A DNA stretch of 64,000 nucleotides from Isoptericola sediminis. Lineage in GTDB: Bacteria > Actinomycetota > Actinomycetes > Actinomycetales > Cellulomonadaceae. Of this stretch, positions 28,022-36,370 are shown one piece after another. Each line of letters begins with the position of its first letter. Position 1 is the first letter of the stretch. The position numbers and the translations under genes are program-made. The notes under the pieces are model-generated. The model worked only from the letters and a program-made list of their open reading frames with translations, did no database searches and was not told the origin of the DNA. The stretch is taken from positions 62,001-126,000 of the forward strand of contig NZ_JABFAJ010000010.1 in the NCBI RefSeq assembly GCF_013085345.1, in the 5' to 3' direction.

Positions 28022-29641
28022 TCAGGCGAGCTCGCCGACGGCGGCGGTCGCGGCGTCCAGCACCGCCCCGCCGACCACGAGGTCGACGACGGCGTCGATC
28101 TCCGGCGTCAGGTACCGGTCGGGCCCCGGGCCCTCGACCCGGGTGCGCAGCAGGTCGCGGACGGCGCCGGTGCCCGCGGCCGGCCCGTGGGCGGGGTCCG
28201 CGGCGGCGCGCAGGTCCAGGGCCCGGGCGGCGGTGAGCAGCTCGATCGCCAGGACCCGGCTCAGCCCGTCCACGGCGCGGCGCAGCTTGCGGGCACCGGC
28301 CCAGCCCATGGAGACGTGGTCCTCCTGCATGGCCGAGGACGGGATCGAGTCCACGCTCGCCGGCGCCGCGAGACGCTTGAGCTCGGAGACGATCCCCGCG
28401 GCCGTGTACTGGGCGATCATCAGCCCCGAGTCCACGCCGGGGTCGTCGGCCAGGAACGGCGGCAGGCCCTCGTTGCGCGCGACGTCGAGGAACCTGTCGG
28501 TGCGGCGCTCGCTGATGCCGGCGACGTCGGCCACCGCGATCGCCACGAAGTCCAGAACGTACGCCACGGGGGCGCCGTGGAAGTTGCCGTTGGACTCCAC
28601 CCGCCCGTCCACCGTCACCACCGGGTTGTCGATCGCCGCGGCCAGCTCGCGGTCGGCGACGAGGCGCGCGTGGTCGAGGGTGTCGCGGGCGGCGCCGTGC
28701 ACCTGGGGGGCGCAGCGCAACGAGTAGGCGTCCTGGACGCGGGTGCAGGACGGCGTCCCGTCGGGCTCGAGCTCGCGGTGGCTCGCCATGAGCGGGGAAC
28801 CGGCGAGCAGCGCCCGCAGGTTCGCCGCCGACGCCGCCTGCCCCGGGTGGGGGCGCATCGCCACGAGGTCGGCCGCGTACGGGGCGTCGGAGCCCAGCAG
28901 CGCCTCGACGCTCTGCGCGGCCGCGACGTCGGCGGTGGCGAGCAGGCCCTGCAGGTCGTCCAGGGCCAGGCAGAGCTGGCCGAGCATCCCGTCGGTGCCG
29001 TTGATGAGCGCCAGCCCCTCCTTCTCCTGCAGCGCCAGCGGCTCGATCCCGGCCGCGGCCAGCGCCTCCCCGGCCGGGTGCCGGGTGCCCGCGGGGTCCC
29101 GGACCTCGCCCTCGCCGAGGGCGGCCAGGGCGACATGGGCGAGCGGTGCGAGATCGCCGGAGCAGCCCAGGGAGCCGTACTCGTGGACGACGGGGCTGAG
29201 CCCCGCGTTCAGCATCGCCGCGTAGGTCTCGGCGACCTCGGGACGGACCCCCGTGCGGCCGGTGCACAGCGTGGCCAGACGCAGCAGCTGCAGGGCGCGC
29301 ACCACCTCGGTCTCCACCTCGGGCCCGGACCCCGCGGCGTGCGAGCGCACCAGGGAGAGCTGGAGCTGGGCCCGCGACCCGGCGGGGATGTGCCGGCGGG
29401 CGAGGGCGCCGAACCCGGTGGACACGCCGTAGTGGGGGACGACGTCGTCCGCCAGCGCGTCGATCACGGCCCGGGAGCGCGCCATTGCGTCCAGGACCGC
29501 GCCACCCACGGAGACCGGGGCGCCGTGGCGTGCGACGGCGACGACCTGGTCGACCCGCAGGGGGGACCCGTCCAGCAGGACCGTGGTGGTCCCCCGGCCG
29601 TCGGTGACGGGGGACGGCGGCGAGGGGTGCGTCGTGCTCAT
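28022..29641 (-). CDS. hutH: Histidine ammonia-lyase
   Basis: The 539-residue enzyme removes ammonia from L-histidine to give urocanate, the first step of the pathway. The MIO cofactor forms from residues 160-162; here the triad is Cys-Ser-Gly in [16 protein letters not shown], not the commoner Ala-Ser-Gly, a variant allowed in the family pattern. Other motifs are [13 protein letters not shown] near 71, and [16 protein letters not shown] near 415. ATG 29641 has GAGGG in front and leads the five-gene hut operon. Confidence 0.95.
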   Translation of the reverse strand: MSTTHPSPPSPVTDGRGTTTVLLDGSPLRVDQVVAVARHGAPVSVGGAVLDAMARSRAVIDALADDVVPHYGVSTGFGALARRHIPAGSRAQLQLSLVRSHAAGSGPEVETEVVRALQLLRLATLCTGRTGVRPEVAETYAAMLNAGLSPVVHEYGSLGCSGDLAPLAHVALAALGEGEVRDPAGTRHPAGEALAAAGIEPLALQEKEGLALINGTDGMLGQLCLALDDLQGLLATADVAAAQSVEALLGSDAPYAADLVAMRPHPGQAASAANLRALLAGSPLMASHRELEPDGTPSCTRVQDAYSLRCAPQVHGAARDTLDHARLVADRELAAAIDNPVVTVDGRVESNGNFHGAPVAYVLDFVAIAVADVAGISERRTDRFLDVARNEGLPPFLADDPGVDSGLMIAQYTAAGIVSELKRLAAPASVDSIPSSAMQEDHVSMGWAGARKLRRAVDGLSRVLAIELLTAARALDLRAAADPAHGPAAGTGAVRDLLRTRVEGPGPDRYLTPEIDAVVDLVVGGAVLDAATAAVGELA

Positions 29642-29656
29642 GCCCTCATCGCACAC

Positions 29657-29673
29657 CCGCCGACGGTCGGCGG
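29657..29673. promoter_or_regulatory. Palindrome in hutH leader
   Basis: CCGCCGACGGTCGGCGG is a dyad with 7-bp arms and a 3-bp centre, lying 16-32 bp upstream of the hutH start. It may be a second operator half of the hut control region or a leader hairpin that partly masks the ribosome site. Confidence 0.4.
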
Positions 29674-29694
29674 GGAGCCGTCGGACGGCGATAG

Positions 29695-29712
29695 TGTCTG
29701 GGATACCAGACA
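29695..29712. promoter_or_regulatory. Candidate IclR operator in the hutH/regulator divergent region
   Basis: TGTCTGGGATACCAGACA is a perfect dyad with 7-bp arms around GATA. It lies in the 105-bp gap between divergent hutH and the IclR-type gene, so one bound dimer could control both. IclR proteins bind palindromes of about this size; assignment to this regulator is by position. Confidence 0.6.
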
Positions 29713-29746
29713 GTGCGTCCCGGTCGGCCGAGGGAGGTGGTGCGGC

Positions 29747-30520
29747 GTGGCAGGCAGCAGCGACGTCCCCGCGGCGCGCGCCACGGCGCGCCTGCTCGCC
29801 CACCTGGCGGCCCAGCCCGGCCCGGTCCCCGCGTCGTCCGTGGCCGCGAGCCTCGACCTGCCCCGGTCGTCCGTCTACCACCTGCTGTCCGTCCTGACCG
29901 ACGAGGGGTTCGTGACCCACTACCCGGAGGAGCGTCGCTACGGCCTCGGGGTCGCGACGCTCGGGCTCGGCACCGCCTACACGCGTCAGGCACCCGTGAC
30001 GCGGCTGGCCCGCCCCGTGGTCTCCCGGCTGGTGGAGGCGACCGGCGAGAACGGCCACCTCGCGCTCCTCAACGGACGTGAGGTGCTCTACCTGGTCGAG
30101 CAGCGGGCACCGGGCCGCCCGCCGCTCGTGTCCGACGTCGACGTCCGCCTGCCCGCCCACCTCACGGCGTCCGGGCGGGCGGTCCTCGCCCATCTGCCCG
30201 CCGCCCAGGTCCGGGCCGCCTACCCGACCACCGGGGCGTTCAGCGACCGCACGGGACGGGGGCCGCGCACGCTCAGCGAGCTGCGGACGGTGCTGCGCGA
30301 GGTCCGGCGGCGGGGGTACGCGGTCGAGGACGGCGAGGTGACCGACGGGTTCGCCTCGGTGGCGGACGTCGTCGTCGACCACCTCGACCGGCCGGTGGCC
30401 GGGCTCGCCCTGACGTTCCGGTCCTCCGATCGGGGCCCCGAGGACCGCGAGCGGCTGGCCGACCAGGTGTCCCGGGCGGCCGCCGCGATCAGCGCCCGCC
30501 TGGGCGCCCGGCCCCGGTGA
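29747..30520 (+). CDS. IclR family regulator, probable hut operon repressor/activator
   Basis: The 257-residue protein has an N-terminal winged helix-turn-helix (ARLLAHLAAQPG, VAASLDLPRSSVYHLLSVLTDEGFV at about residues 15-65). The C-terminal IclR effector domain contains NGREVLYLVEQRAPGRPP, LPAHLTASGRAVLAHLPA and a late GFASVADVVVDHLDRPVAGLAL. GTG 29747 follows AGGGAGG. Divergence from hutH makes it the likely regulator sensing histidine or urocanate; the effector is not visible. Confidence 0.88.
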   Translation: MAGSSDVPAARATARLLAHLAAQPGPVPASSVAASLDLPRSSVYHLLSVLTDEGFVTHYPEERRYGLGVATLGLGTAYTRQAPVTRLARPVVSRLVEATGENGHLALLNGREVLYLVEQRAPGRPPLVSDVDVRLPAHLTASGRAVLAHLPAAQVRAAYPTTGAFSDRTGRGPRTLSELRTVLREVRRRGYAVEDGEVTDGFASVADVVVDHLDRPVAGLALTFRSSDRGPEDRERLADQVSRAAAAISARLGARPR

Positions 30521-30523
30521 GGG

Positions 30524-31537
30524 TCAGCCGCCGACGAGCGGCAGCAGCGCCAGCGTCGCCGCCGCCGCGAGCAGCGCGGCCACCGGGGCGGTGAGCAACC
30601 AGTAGATCGCGATCGTGCGGACCACGCCCCAGCGCACGGCGGTCCAGCGCCGGGTGGCGCCGGCGCCCATGATGGCCGAGGTGATGGTGTGCGTGCTCGA
30701 CACCGGGGCGTAGAGGACGATGGCGTTCGCGTACAGCACGACCGCCGAGACCGACTCGGCGACGAACCCGCGCGCCGGGTCGAGGTCGATGATCCGCTGA
30801 CCGAGCGTGCGCATGATGCGCCAGCCGCCGGCGTAGGTGCCGATCCCCATGGCGGTGGCCGCCGAGATCTTGACCCACAGCGGGACGCCGCCGCTCGTCG
30901 TGGCCGCGCCGACGGTGATCAGCGCGAGCCAGATGACACCCATCGTCTTCTGCGCGGACTGCAGTCCGTGCCCGAGCGCCATGGCGGCGGCCGAGGCGGT
31001 CTGCGCGAGGCGGAACCGCCGGTTGACCCGTGCCGGGGCGACGTTCCGCAGCAGCCACATCAGCGCGAGCATGAGACCGAAGGCGCCGACGAAGCCGACC
31101 GCCGGGGACAGCAGCATCGGCAGCACGACCTTGTCGACCACCTCGGCGCCGTACACCGCCATCCCGCCGGCCAGCCCGGCGCCCAGCAGGCCCCCGATGA
31201 GCGAGTGCGTCGAGGAGGTCGGCATCCCGGACCACCAGGCGTACAGGTTCCACACGACCGCGCCGAGCAGCGCGCTGAGCACCACGACGAGGGACTGCAG
31301 GGCGGTCGCGCCGTCGAGGTCGACGATCGAGGTCGCGATGGTCTCGGCCACCTCCGTGCCGAGCAGGGCACCGACGAAGTTCATGCCCGCGGCCATCGTC
31401 ACCGCGATGCGCGGGGTCAGGGCCCGCGTCGAGACGGAGGTCGCGATCGAGTTCGCCGCGTCGAGGAAGCCGTTGGTGTAGGCGAACCCCAGCGCGACGA
31501 CCACGATGACGACGACCAGCGCGACCTCCACCGTCAC
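30524..31537 (-). CDS. pit: Inorganic phosphate transporter, PiT family
   Basis: The 337-residue membrane permease takes up phosphate (as metal-phosphate) with protons. It has the two PiT repeats: TNGFLDAANSIATSVSTRAL with GMPTSSTHSLIGGLLGAGLA in the first half, and LYAPVSSTHTITSAIMGAGA in the second. About nine to ten hydrophobic helices are visible. GTG 31537 follows AAGGAG and overlaps the DUF47 stop as GTGA. The stop lies 3 bp from the convergent IclR gene stop. Confidence 0.93.
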   Translation of the reverse strand: MTVEVALVVVIVVVALGFAYTNGFLDAANSIATSVSTRALTPRIAVTMAAGMNFVGALLGTEVAETIATSIVDLDGATALQSLVVVLSALLGAVVWNLYAWWSGMPTSSTHSLIGGLLGAGLAGGMAVYGAEVVDKVVLPMLLSPAVGFVGAFGLMLALMWLLRNVAPARVNRRFRLAQTASAAAMALGHGLQSAQKTMGVIWLALITVGAATTSGGVPLWVKISAATAMGIGTYAGGWRIMRTLGQRIIDLDPARGFVAESVSAVVLYANAIVLYAPVSSTHTITSAIMGAGATRRWTAVRWGVVRTIAIYWLLTAPVAALLAAAATLALLPLVGG

Positions 31538-32154
31538 GACTCCTTGACGCTGATGGACTCGACGAGGTGGGCCACGCGCTCGAAGGCGTCGGTGGCCTCC
31601 TCGAGGGTGTCGACGATCTCCTTGAGCTTGATGAGCAGGATCGGGTCGGCGACCTTGTCGAACAGGTGCCCGAGCAGGGAGCGGTGCAGGTTGTCGCCCT
31701 GGTTCTCGAGCCGGTTGATCTCCACGCAGTACTCGGGGAGCTGGTCGAGCTTGCGCAGCCGCGGCATCGCGTCCGCGGTGAGCTCGGCGCAGCGCTGCAG
31801 CACCTGCACCTGCTCCGAGACGGCCATCGGCAGCTCGGAGACCTTGTACAGCACGATGAGGTGCCCCGCCTCGTCCATGGCGTCCATGCAGTCGTCCAGG
31901 GCGGAGGCCAGGTGGTACAGGTCGTCACGGTCGAAGGGCGTCACGAAGGTCTGGTTGAGCCGCCGCTTGATCGAGTGCGTGACGTCGTCGGCGAGGTGCT
32001 CCGCCTCGGCGAGGCGGGCGACGATCTGCTCGCGCTCCGGCCGGGAGGCGCCCAGCAGCTCGGCGAGCAGCGAGGCACCGGTGACGGTGTGCCGCGCGAG
32101 GGCGGCGAGCAGCTCGTAGTAGGTCGAGTCGCGCGGAGTGAGGCGCAGACGCAC
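31534..32154 (-). CDS. DUF47 PhoU-like protein, partner of Pit
   Basis: The 206-residue protein is mostly helical and resembles PhoU, with LAEAEHLADDVTHSIKRRL near residue 47 and a second E-rich repeat EINRLENQGDNLHRSLLGHL near 145. DUF47 proteins are almost always encoded just before Pit-type transporters and probably gate or regulate them. The GTG start at 32154 has only a weak ribosome site. It is coupled to pit by overlap. Confidence 0.88.
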   Translation of the reverse strand: MRLRLTPRDSTYYELLAALARHTVTGASLLAELLGASRPEREQIVARLAEAEHLADDVTHSIKRRLNQTFVTPFDRDDLYHLASALDDCMDAMDEAGHLIVLYKVSELPMAVSEQVQVLQRCAELTADAMPRLRKLDQLPEYCVEINRLENQGDNLHRSLLGHLFDKVADPILLIKLKEIVDTLEEATDAFERVAHLVESISVKES

Positions 32155-32227
32155 AGAGACCCCCGGTGGGAAAGAACGCTTTGGTCAGTCACAGGGTAGG
32201 ACCCGCCCCGGGGCAGCGCGTACTCCG

Positions 32228-32253
32228 GTCACGGAGTTTCACCGCTCCGTGAC
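32228..32253. other. 9-bp inverted repeat upstream of DUF47-pit
   Basis: GTCACGGAG and CTCCGTGAC flank an 8-nt loop (TTTCACCG). It lies 74 bp upstream of the DUF47 start within a 250-bp gap. It could terminate transcription from the upstream minus-strand gene or serve as a regulator site for phosphate uptake. TTTCACC resembles one Pho-box half, but no second direct copy is present. The rest of 32155-32404 shows nothing else I can name. Confidence 0.45.
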
Positions 32254-32404
32254 GGTGGGAGGAGAAGAAGTGCGACGCCGGACCGGGAGCGCCTCTCGGC
32301 GCGTGGCCGCTCGAAGCGGCTGAAGATGGAGCCCGGGGCTACCGCGGCCCGGCGCCGCCCCACCATCGTAAGGGCGCGACCCGCGCACGTCGAAACCTCT
32401 CGCC

Positions 32405-33037
32405 TCAGTCGAGCGATCCCGCACGCCACAGCGCCGCGGCGTGCTCCAGCTCCTCCGCCGTGCGCGTCAGGTCGCTCGCCCCGCGGGTCATGCGGGCGGC
32501 GGCGTCCGGGTCGGCCGTCTCGCGGGCGTCCGCGTCGTAGGCCGCGCCGGTGGCCAGGATCCGGCAGAAGGCGGCGGCCCGTTCGAGCGCGACGGCGAGG
32601 TCGCCGCCGTAGACGCCCGAGAGGACGCGGTCGGCCAGCTCGCGCAGGTCGCTCGGGGTGGGCGGCCGCGGTACCCCCGCGACGACCTCGTGGACGGGCG
32701 CGACGTCGACCCCGAGGCGGTAGCGCAGGCCGATGGTCCGGGGGTCCCGGCGCACCCACTCGCGCAGCGCGTACAGCCGCCAGAGCGCACCGGGCAGGGA
32801 CGCGGGGGCGGCGTCGGACCACAGCTCGGCCACGACGTCGAGGCCCTCCTCCTCCACGAGCCGGACGAGGCGTGCGACCACCTCCGGGTCCTCGGCGGCG
32901 CGCGCGGTGTGGACCACGGCGCGGGCGGTCGTATGGGCCACCTCGTCACGGCGTGCGGGATCGAGCTCTCCCGGCAGGCTCTCGGCCTCGACCGGGTCGA
33001 GCATCGCGGGGCGGCGGAAGCGGGGGCGGTCGGTCAC
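32405..33037 (-). CDS. Hypothetical protein, mainly helical
   Basis: The 210-residue protein is soluble, acidic and rich in Ala, Arg and Glu. Features visible are PARRDEVAHTTARAVVHTARAAEDPEVVARLV (helical), LPGALWRLYALREWVRRDP and VYGGDLAVALERAAAFCRILATGAAYDAD. No signal peptide, membrane segment or enzyme motif is seen. I do not recognise the family. GTG 33037 is the likelier start; an ATG at 33082 would place the start inside the promoter palindrome of the divergent MarR gene. Confidence 0.65.
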   Translation of the reverse strand: MTDRPRFRRPAMLDPVEAESLPGELDPARRDEVAHTTARAVVHTARAAEDPEVVARLVRLVEEEGLDVVAELWSDAAPASLPGALWRLYALREWVRRDPRTIGLRYRLGVDVAPVHEVVAGVPRPPTPSDLRELADRVLSGVYGGDLAVALERAAAFCRILATGAAYDADARETADPDAAARMTRGASDLTRTAEELEHAAALWRAGSLD

Positions 33038-33069
33038 CCCACCAGTCTCGCAGTCGGCGACCGGAATAT

Positions 33070-33110
33070 TTGCATGCTGCAAGCACTTGACTTATTGTTT
33101 CTCGAAGCAA
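33070..33110 (+). promoter_or_regulatory. Promoter and MarR operators of the marR-MFS operon
   Basis: TTGCAT (33070-33075) and TATTGT (33093-33098) are separated by 17 bp. The dyad TTGCATGCTGCAA (33070-33082) covers the -35. A second dyad TTGTTTCTCGAAGCAA (33095-33110, one mismatch) covers the -10 and start. The stretch is AT-rich against its surroundings. Two sites on the core promoter fit autorepression by the MarR protein encoded 16 bp downstream. Confidence 0.6.
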
Positions 33111-33126
33111 CGAAAGGGGGTGCGCG

Positions 33127-33579
33127 ATGTCCGACGACGCCACCACCGCTCTCGTCACGGCCCTCGAGCGGCTCAGCCGGGCCCAGCGCGAGGCCGCGGC
33201 CCGCATCGCCGGCGACCTCGGGCGCCCCCGCGCCGCGCTCGGCGTCGTGCGGCTGCTGCGCGTCCGCGGCCCCGTCCAGCTCTGCGAGGTCGCCGACACC
33301 CTGCGCGTGGACGCCTCGGTCGCCAGCCGGCAGGTCGGCGCGCTCGTCGAGGGCGGCTACGTGCGACGCACCGTCGACGAGACCGACCGGCGCGCCCGCA
33401 CCCTCGAGCTCACGGACGCCGGCCACCGGCTCGCCGCCCAGAGCGACGACCGGTTCGACGCCTTCGTCGCCGAGGCCTTCGCCGACTGGTCGGCCGAGGA
33501 CCTCGCCGACGCCATCGACCACATCCGCGACGTCGCGGACGCCATCAGCTCCGTCAGCCAGGAGGCCCCTCCCCGATGA
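33127..33579 (+). CDS. MarR family regulator of the drug exporter
   Basis: The 150-residue protein has a winged helix core with LRVRGPVQLCEVADTLRVDASVASRQVGALVEGGYVRRTV at about residues 40-80 and the wing ETDRRARTLELTDAGHRLA. The ribosome site AAAGGGGGTGCGCG precedes the ATG. The stop overlaps the exporter start as ATGA, so the two are co-translated. It probably represses the operon until a toxic compound binds. Confidence 0.9.
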   Translation: MSDDATTALVTALERLSRAQREAAARIAGDLGRPRAALGVVRLLRVRGPVQLCEVADTLRVDASVASRQVGALVEGGYVRRTVDETDRRARTLELTDAGHRLAAQSDDRFDAFVAEAFADWSAEDLADAIDHIRDVADAISSVSQEAPPR

Positions 33580-35237
33580 CCGACACGTCCACCCGATCCA
33601 CCCCGACCGACACGCCCGCGACCGGCCGCGCCCCGGCGATGACCCGCCGCGAGACGCTGGAGGCCCTCTCGGGCATCCTGCTCGGCGTCTTCGTCTCCCT
33701 GCTCGCCACCACCATCGTCTCGACCGCGCTGCCGCGCATCGTCGCCGACCTCGAGGGCTCCCAGCACGCCTACACCTGGGTCGTCACGGCCATGCTGCTG
33801 ACGATGACGATCTCCACCCCCCTGTGGGGCAAGCTCGCCGACCTGACGAACCGCAAGACGCTCATCCAGGTGGCGCTGGTCGTCACCGTGGTCTCCGCCG
33901 CGTCGGCCGGGTTCGCCCAGAACATGGAGATGCTCATCACGTCCCGCGCCCTGCAGGGCGTCGGCGCCGGCGGGCTGATGTCCCTGGCGACGGTGCTGAT
34001 GTCCGACATCATCAGCCCCCGCGAGCGCGGCAAGTACATGGGCCTCATGGGTGGTGTCATGGCCGTGGCGCAGATCGGCGGCCCGCTGCTCGGCGGCGTC
34101 ATCACCGACTCGATCGGCTGGCGCTGGACGTTCTTCGTCGGGGTGCCGTTCGCCGTGGTGGCCCTGGTCGTGCTCCGCAAGACCCTGCACCTGCCCGCCA
34201 GGCCGCCGCGCACCGTGCGCATCGACGCCGCCGGCGCCGCGCTCATCGCGCTCGGGGTCGCCCTCCTGCTGCTGTGGGTCACCTTCGCCGGCGACCAGTT
34301 CGACTGGGCGTCCTGGCAGACGGCCGCCATGGTGGGCGGCGCCGTCGTCGCTCTCCTCGCCGCGGCCCTCGTCGAGCGCCGCGCACCCGAGCCGATCATC
34401 CCCCTGCACCTGTTCCGCAACCGGACGTTCGTGCTGTCCGTCGTCGCCTCGGCGGCGGTGGGCGTGGCGATGTTCGGCACCGCGGTGTTCCTCGCCCAGT
34501 ACCTGCAGCTGGCCCGGGGCATGACACCCACCCAGTCGGGTCTGCAGACGATCCCCATGGTGGTCGGCACCATGGTGGGCGGGATCGTGCTCGGCCGGAT
34601 CATCTCCCGCACGGGCCGGTACAAGGCGATCATGATCGGCGGGGCCGTCGTGCTGACGGCCTCCCTGTTCGGGATGTCGACGATCGGGACCGGCACCAGC
34701 CTGGTCGTGGTCTCCGTGTTCCTGTTCGGGCTCGGGCTGTCCGTGGGGGCGCTCATGCAGAACCTCGTGCTCGCCACCCAGAACACGCTCGGCCTGCGCG
34801 ACATGGGCGCGGGCACCGCCACCGTGGCGTTCTTCCGCTCGCTAGGCGGCGCGATCGGCGTCTCGGCCCTCGGCGCCGTCCCGGCGGCCGACGTCCGTGA
34901 CGAGATCACGCGCGGCCTGGCCGGGCTCGGGGTCCCCGCCGGGACGCTCGGCGGGTCCAGCGGCTCCGTGCCCGACATGTCCACGCTGCCGGCGCCGGTC
35001 GCCGACGTCGTGTCCTCCGCCTACACCGAGGGGATCACCGGGATCTTCCTCGTCGCCGTGCCGATGGCCGTCGTGGCGCTCGTGGCGATCTGCTTCATCG
35101 TCGAGATCCCCCTCGGCGAGCGGTCCGGCATCGAGCAGACCCGCGACCTCGTCGCGGAGCAGGAGGCGGCGACGGACCCCGCTCCCGTCCCCGCCGCGGA
35201 GGATCGGACCACGCGCGCCGTCGACCCCCGGGAGTGA
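33576..35237 (+). CDS. DHA2-type (14-helix) MFS multidrug exporter
   Basis: The 553-residue membrane protein has the DHA2 motifs LATTIVSTALPRIVADLEG near residue 43 (motif D1), WGKLADLTNRKTLIQ (motif A), and SRALQGVGAGGLMSLATVL (motif B). GGVMAVAQIGGPLLGGVITDSIGWRWTFFVGVPF is motif C. About 14 helices are visible. A charged C-terminal tail of about 45 residues is cytoplasmic. It would extrude drugs or antiseptics using the proton gradient. ATGA overlap with marR shows operon coupling. Confidence 0.92.
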   Translation: MTDTSTRSTPTDTPATGRAPAMTRRETLEALSGILLGVFVSLLATTIVSTALPRIVADLEGSQHAYTWVVTAMLLTMTISTPLWGKLADLTNRKTLIQVALVVTVVSAASAGFAQNMEMLITSRALQGVGAGGLMSLATVLMSDIISPRERGKYMGLMGGVMAVAQIGGPLLGGVITDSIGWRWTFFVGVPFAVVALVVLRKTLHLPARPPRTVRIDAAGAALIALGVALLLLWVTFAGDQFDWASWQTAAMVGGAVVALLAAALVERRAPEPIIPLHLFRNRTFVLSVVASAAVGVAMFGTAVFLAQYLQLARGMTPTQSGLQTIPMVVGTMVGGIVLGRIISRTGRYKAIMIGGAVVLTASLFGMSTIGTGTSLVVVSVFLFGLGLSVGALMQNLVLATQNTLGLRDMGAGTATVAFFRSLGGAIGVSALGAVPAADVRDEITRGLAGLGVPAGTLGGSSGSVPDMSTLPAPVADVVSSAYTEGITGIFLVAVPMAVVALVAICFIVEIPLGERSGIEQTRDLVAEQEAATDPAPVPAAEDRTTRAVDPRE

Positions 35238-35334
35238 CCGCCACCCGGCCCGGCAGGGGCAAATTCACCCGCTCCAGGGGGCCGGAGTTCAAATCGTGAC
35301 CTCCGGAACGTCCCGAGAGCGTCGAGGGACCGCC

Positions 35335-35886
35335 ATGATGGGGCACATGCACGACAGCGCTGCGCCCACGACCCCGCCGGACCCGACGACGGACCCCCTG
35401 GGTGCCCTGGAACGCGAGGTCCGCGTGCTGATCCGGCGGGCCCAGTCGACGGCCGCCCAGATGGCCCGGCTCATCCACCCGGAGCTCGACGCGTCGGCCT
35501 ACCCGCTGCTCGCCCACATCGCCCAGTACCCGAACAGTCGCGGGTCCGACCTGGCGGCACACTTCGGCGTCGGCCGCGCCACCGTCTCCCGGCAGCTCAG
35601 CCGGATGGCGGACCTCGGACTGGTGCACCGCGAGACCGACCCCGAGGACACGCGCGGGCAGTGCATCACGCTCACCGACGACGGCGTCGCGCGGTTCGAG
35701 CACGCCCGCGACGCGCGGATCGGCATGCTCGAGGGTGCCCTGGCGTCGTGGTCCGAGGAGGACATCGCCGAGCTCGCCACGCTGCTGCGCCGCTACTCGG
35801 CGGACGTCGTCCGCTGGCTGGGGACCCGTCAGGGTGAGGAGTCGCCCGCCACGTCGGGCACGCCGTCGGTCGCGACGGCGGGCTGA
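35335..35886 (+). CDS. MarR family transcriptional regulator
   Basis: The 183-residue protein has a winged helix with YPLLAHIAQYPNSRGSDLAAHFGVGRATVSRQLSRMADLGLVHRETD at about residues 57-105 and a dimerisation helix pair. CITLTDDGVARFEHARD forms the wing exit. ATGs at 35335, 35338 and 35347 are in frame; GAGGGA favours the first two. It lies 97 bp after the exporter and may be a separate unit. Its target is not evident. Confidence 0.85.
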   Translation: MMGHMHDSAAPTTPPDPTTDPLGALEREVRVLIRRAQSTAAQMARLIHPELDASAYPLLAHIAQYPNSRGSDLAAHFGVGRATVSRQLSRMADLGLVHRETDPEDTRGQCITLTDDGVARFEHARDARIGMLEGALASWSEEDIAELATLLRRYSADVVRWLGTRQGEESPATSGTPSVATAG

Positions 35887-35890
35887 CCGC

Positions 35891-35915
35891 GGGGCCGCCC
35901 CGGACGGGCGGCCCC
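35891..35915. terminator. Bidirectional terminator between marR and msrB
   Basis: GGGGCCGCCC and GGGCGGCCCC form a perfect 10-bp stem with a 5-nt loop in the 39-bp gap between convergent genes. No T tract follows, which is usual here. Confidence 0.7.
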
Positions 35916-35925
35916 CGACGGTCGC

Positions 35926-36330
35926 TCAGCCCTCGACGGGCTCGAACGTCATGCTGACCGAGTTCATGCAGTAGCGGTCACCGGTCGGCGTCTGGGGTGC
36001 GTCGTCGAACACGTGGCCCAGGTGGGACCCGCACCGCGCGCAGCGCACCTCGATGCGTACCATCCCCAGCGACCGGTCCTCGATCAGCTCGACGCGGTCC
36101 TCCGCCAACGGGGTGTAGAAGGACGGCCACCCGCAGTGGGATTCGAACTTCGTCTCGCTGCGGAACAGCTCGCCGCCGCAGCCGCGACAGCGGTACACGC
36201 CCTCGCGCTGCTCGTCGAGCAGCTCACCCGTCCACGGCCGCTCCGTCCCGGCCTGGCGCAGCACCGAGAACTCCTGCGGGGACAGCTCGATGCGCCACTG
36301 GTCGTCAGTCTTGGAAACGTCGTAGGTCAT
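35926..36330 (-). CDS. msrB: Peptide-methionine (R)-S-oxide reductase
   Basis: The 134-residue enzyme repairs methionine-R-sulfoxide in proteins. It carries both zinc-binding CxxC pairs ([11 protein letters not shown] and [14 protein letters not shown]), the motif [11 protein letters not shown], and the catalytic-Cys end [13 protein letters not shown] near residue 124. ATG 36330 is the natural start for the family. It lies 40 bp after the DEAD-box helicase on the same strand. Confidence 0.94.
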   Translation of the reverse strand: MTYDVSKTDDQWRIELSPQEFSVLRQAGTERPWTGELLDEQREGVYRCRGCGGELFRSETKFESHCGWPSFYTPLAEDRVELIEDRSLGMVRIEVRCARCGSHLGHVFDDAPQTPTGDRYCMNSVSMTFEPVEG

Positions 36331-36370
36331 GTCGGCGCCAACACCGCACGTCCGAGCGGTGTTCCCCGGC

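Noticed and set aside
32228-32253. Pho box controlling DUF47-pit
   Set aside because: Only one TTTCACC-like half is visible and the required tandem direct repeats are missing. It was kept only as an inverted repeat.
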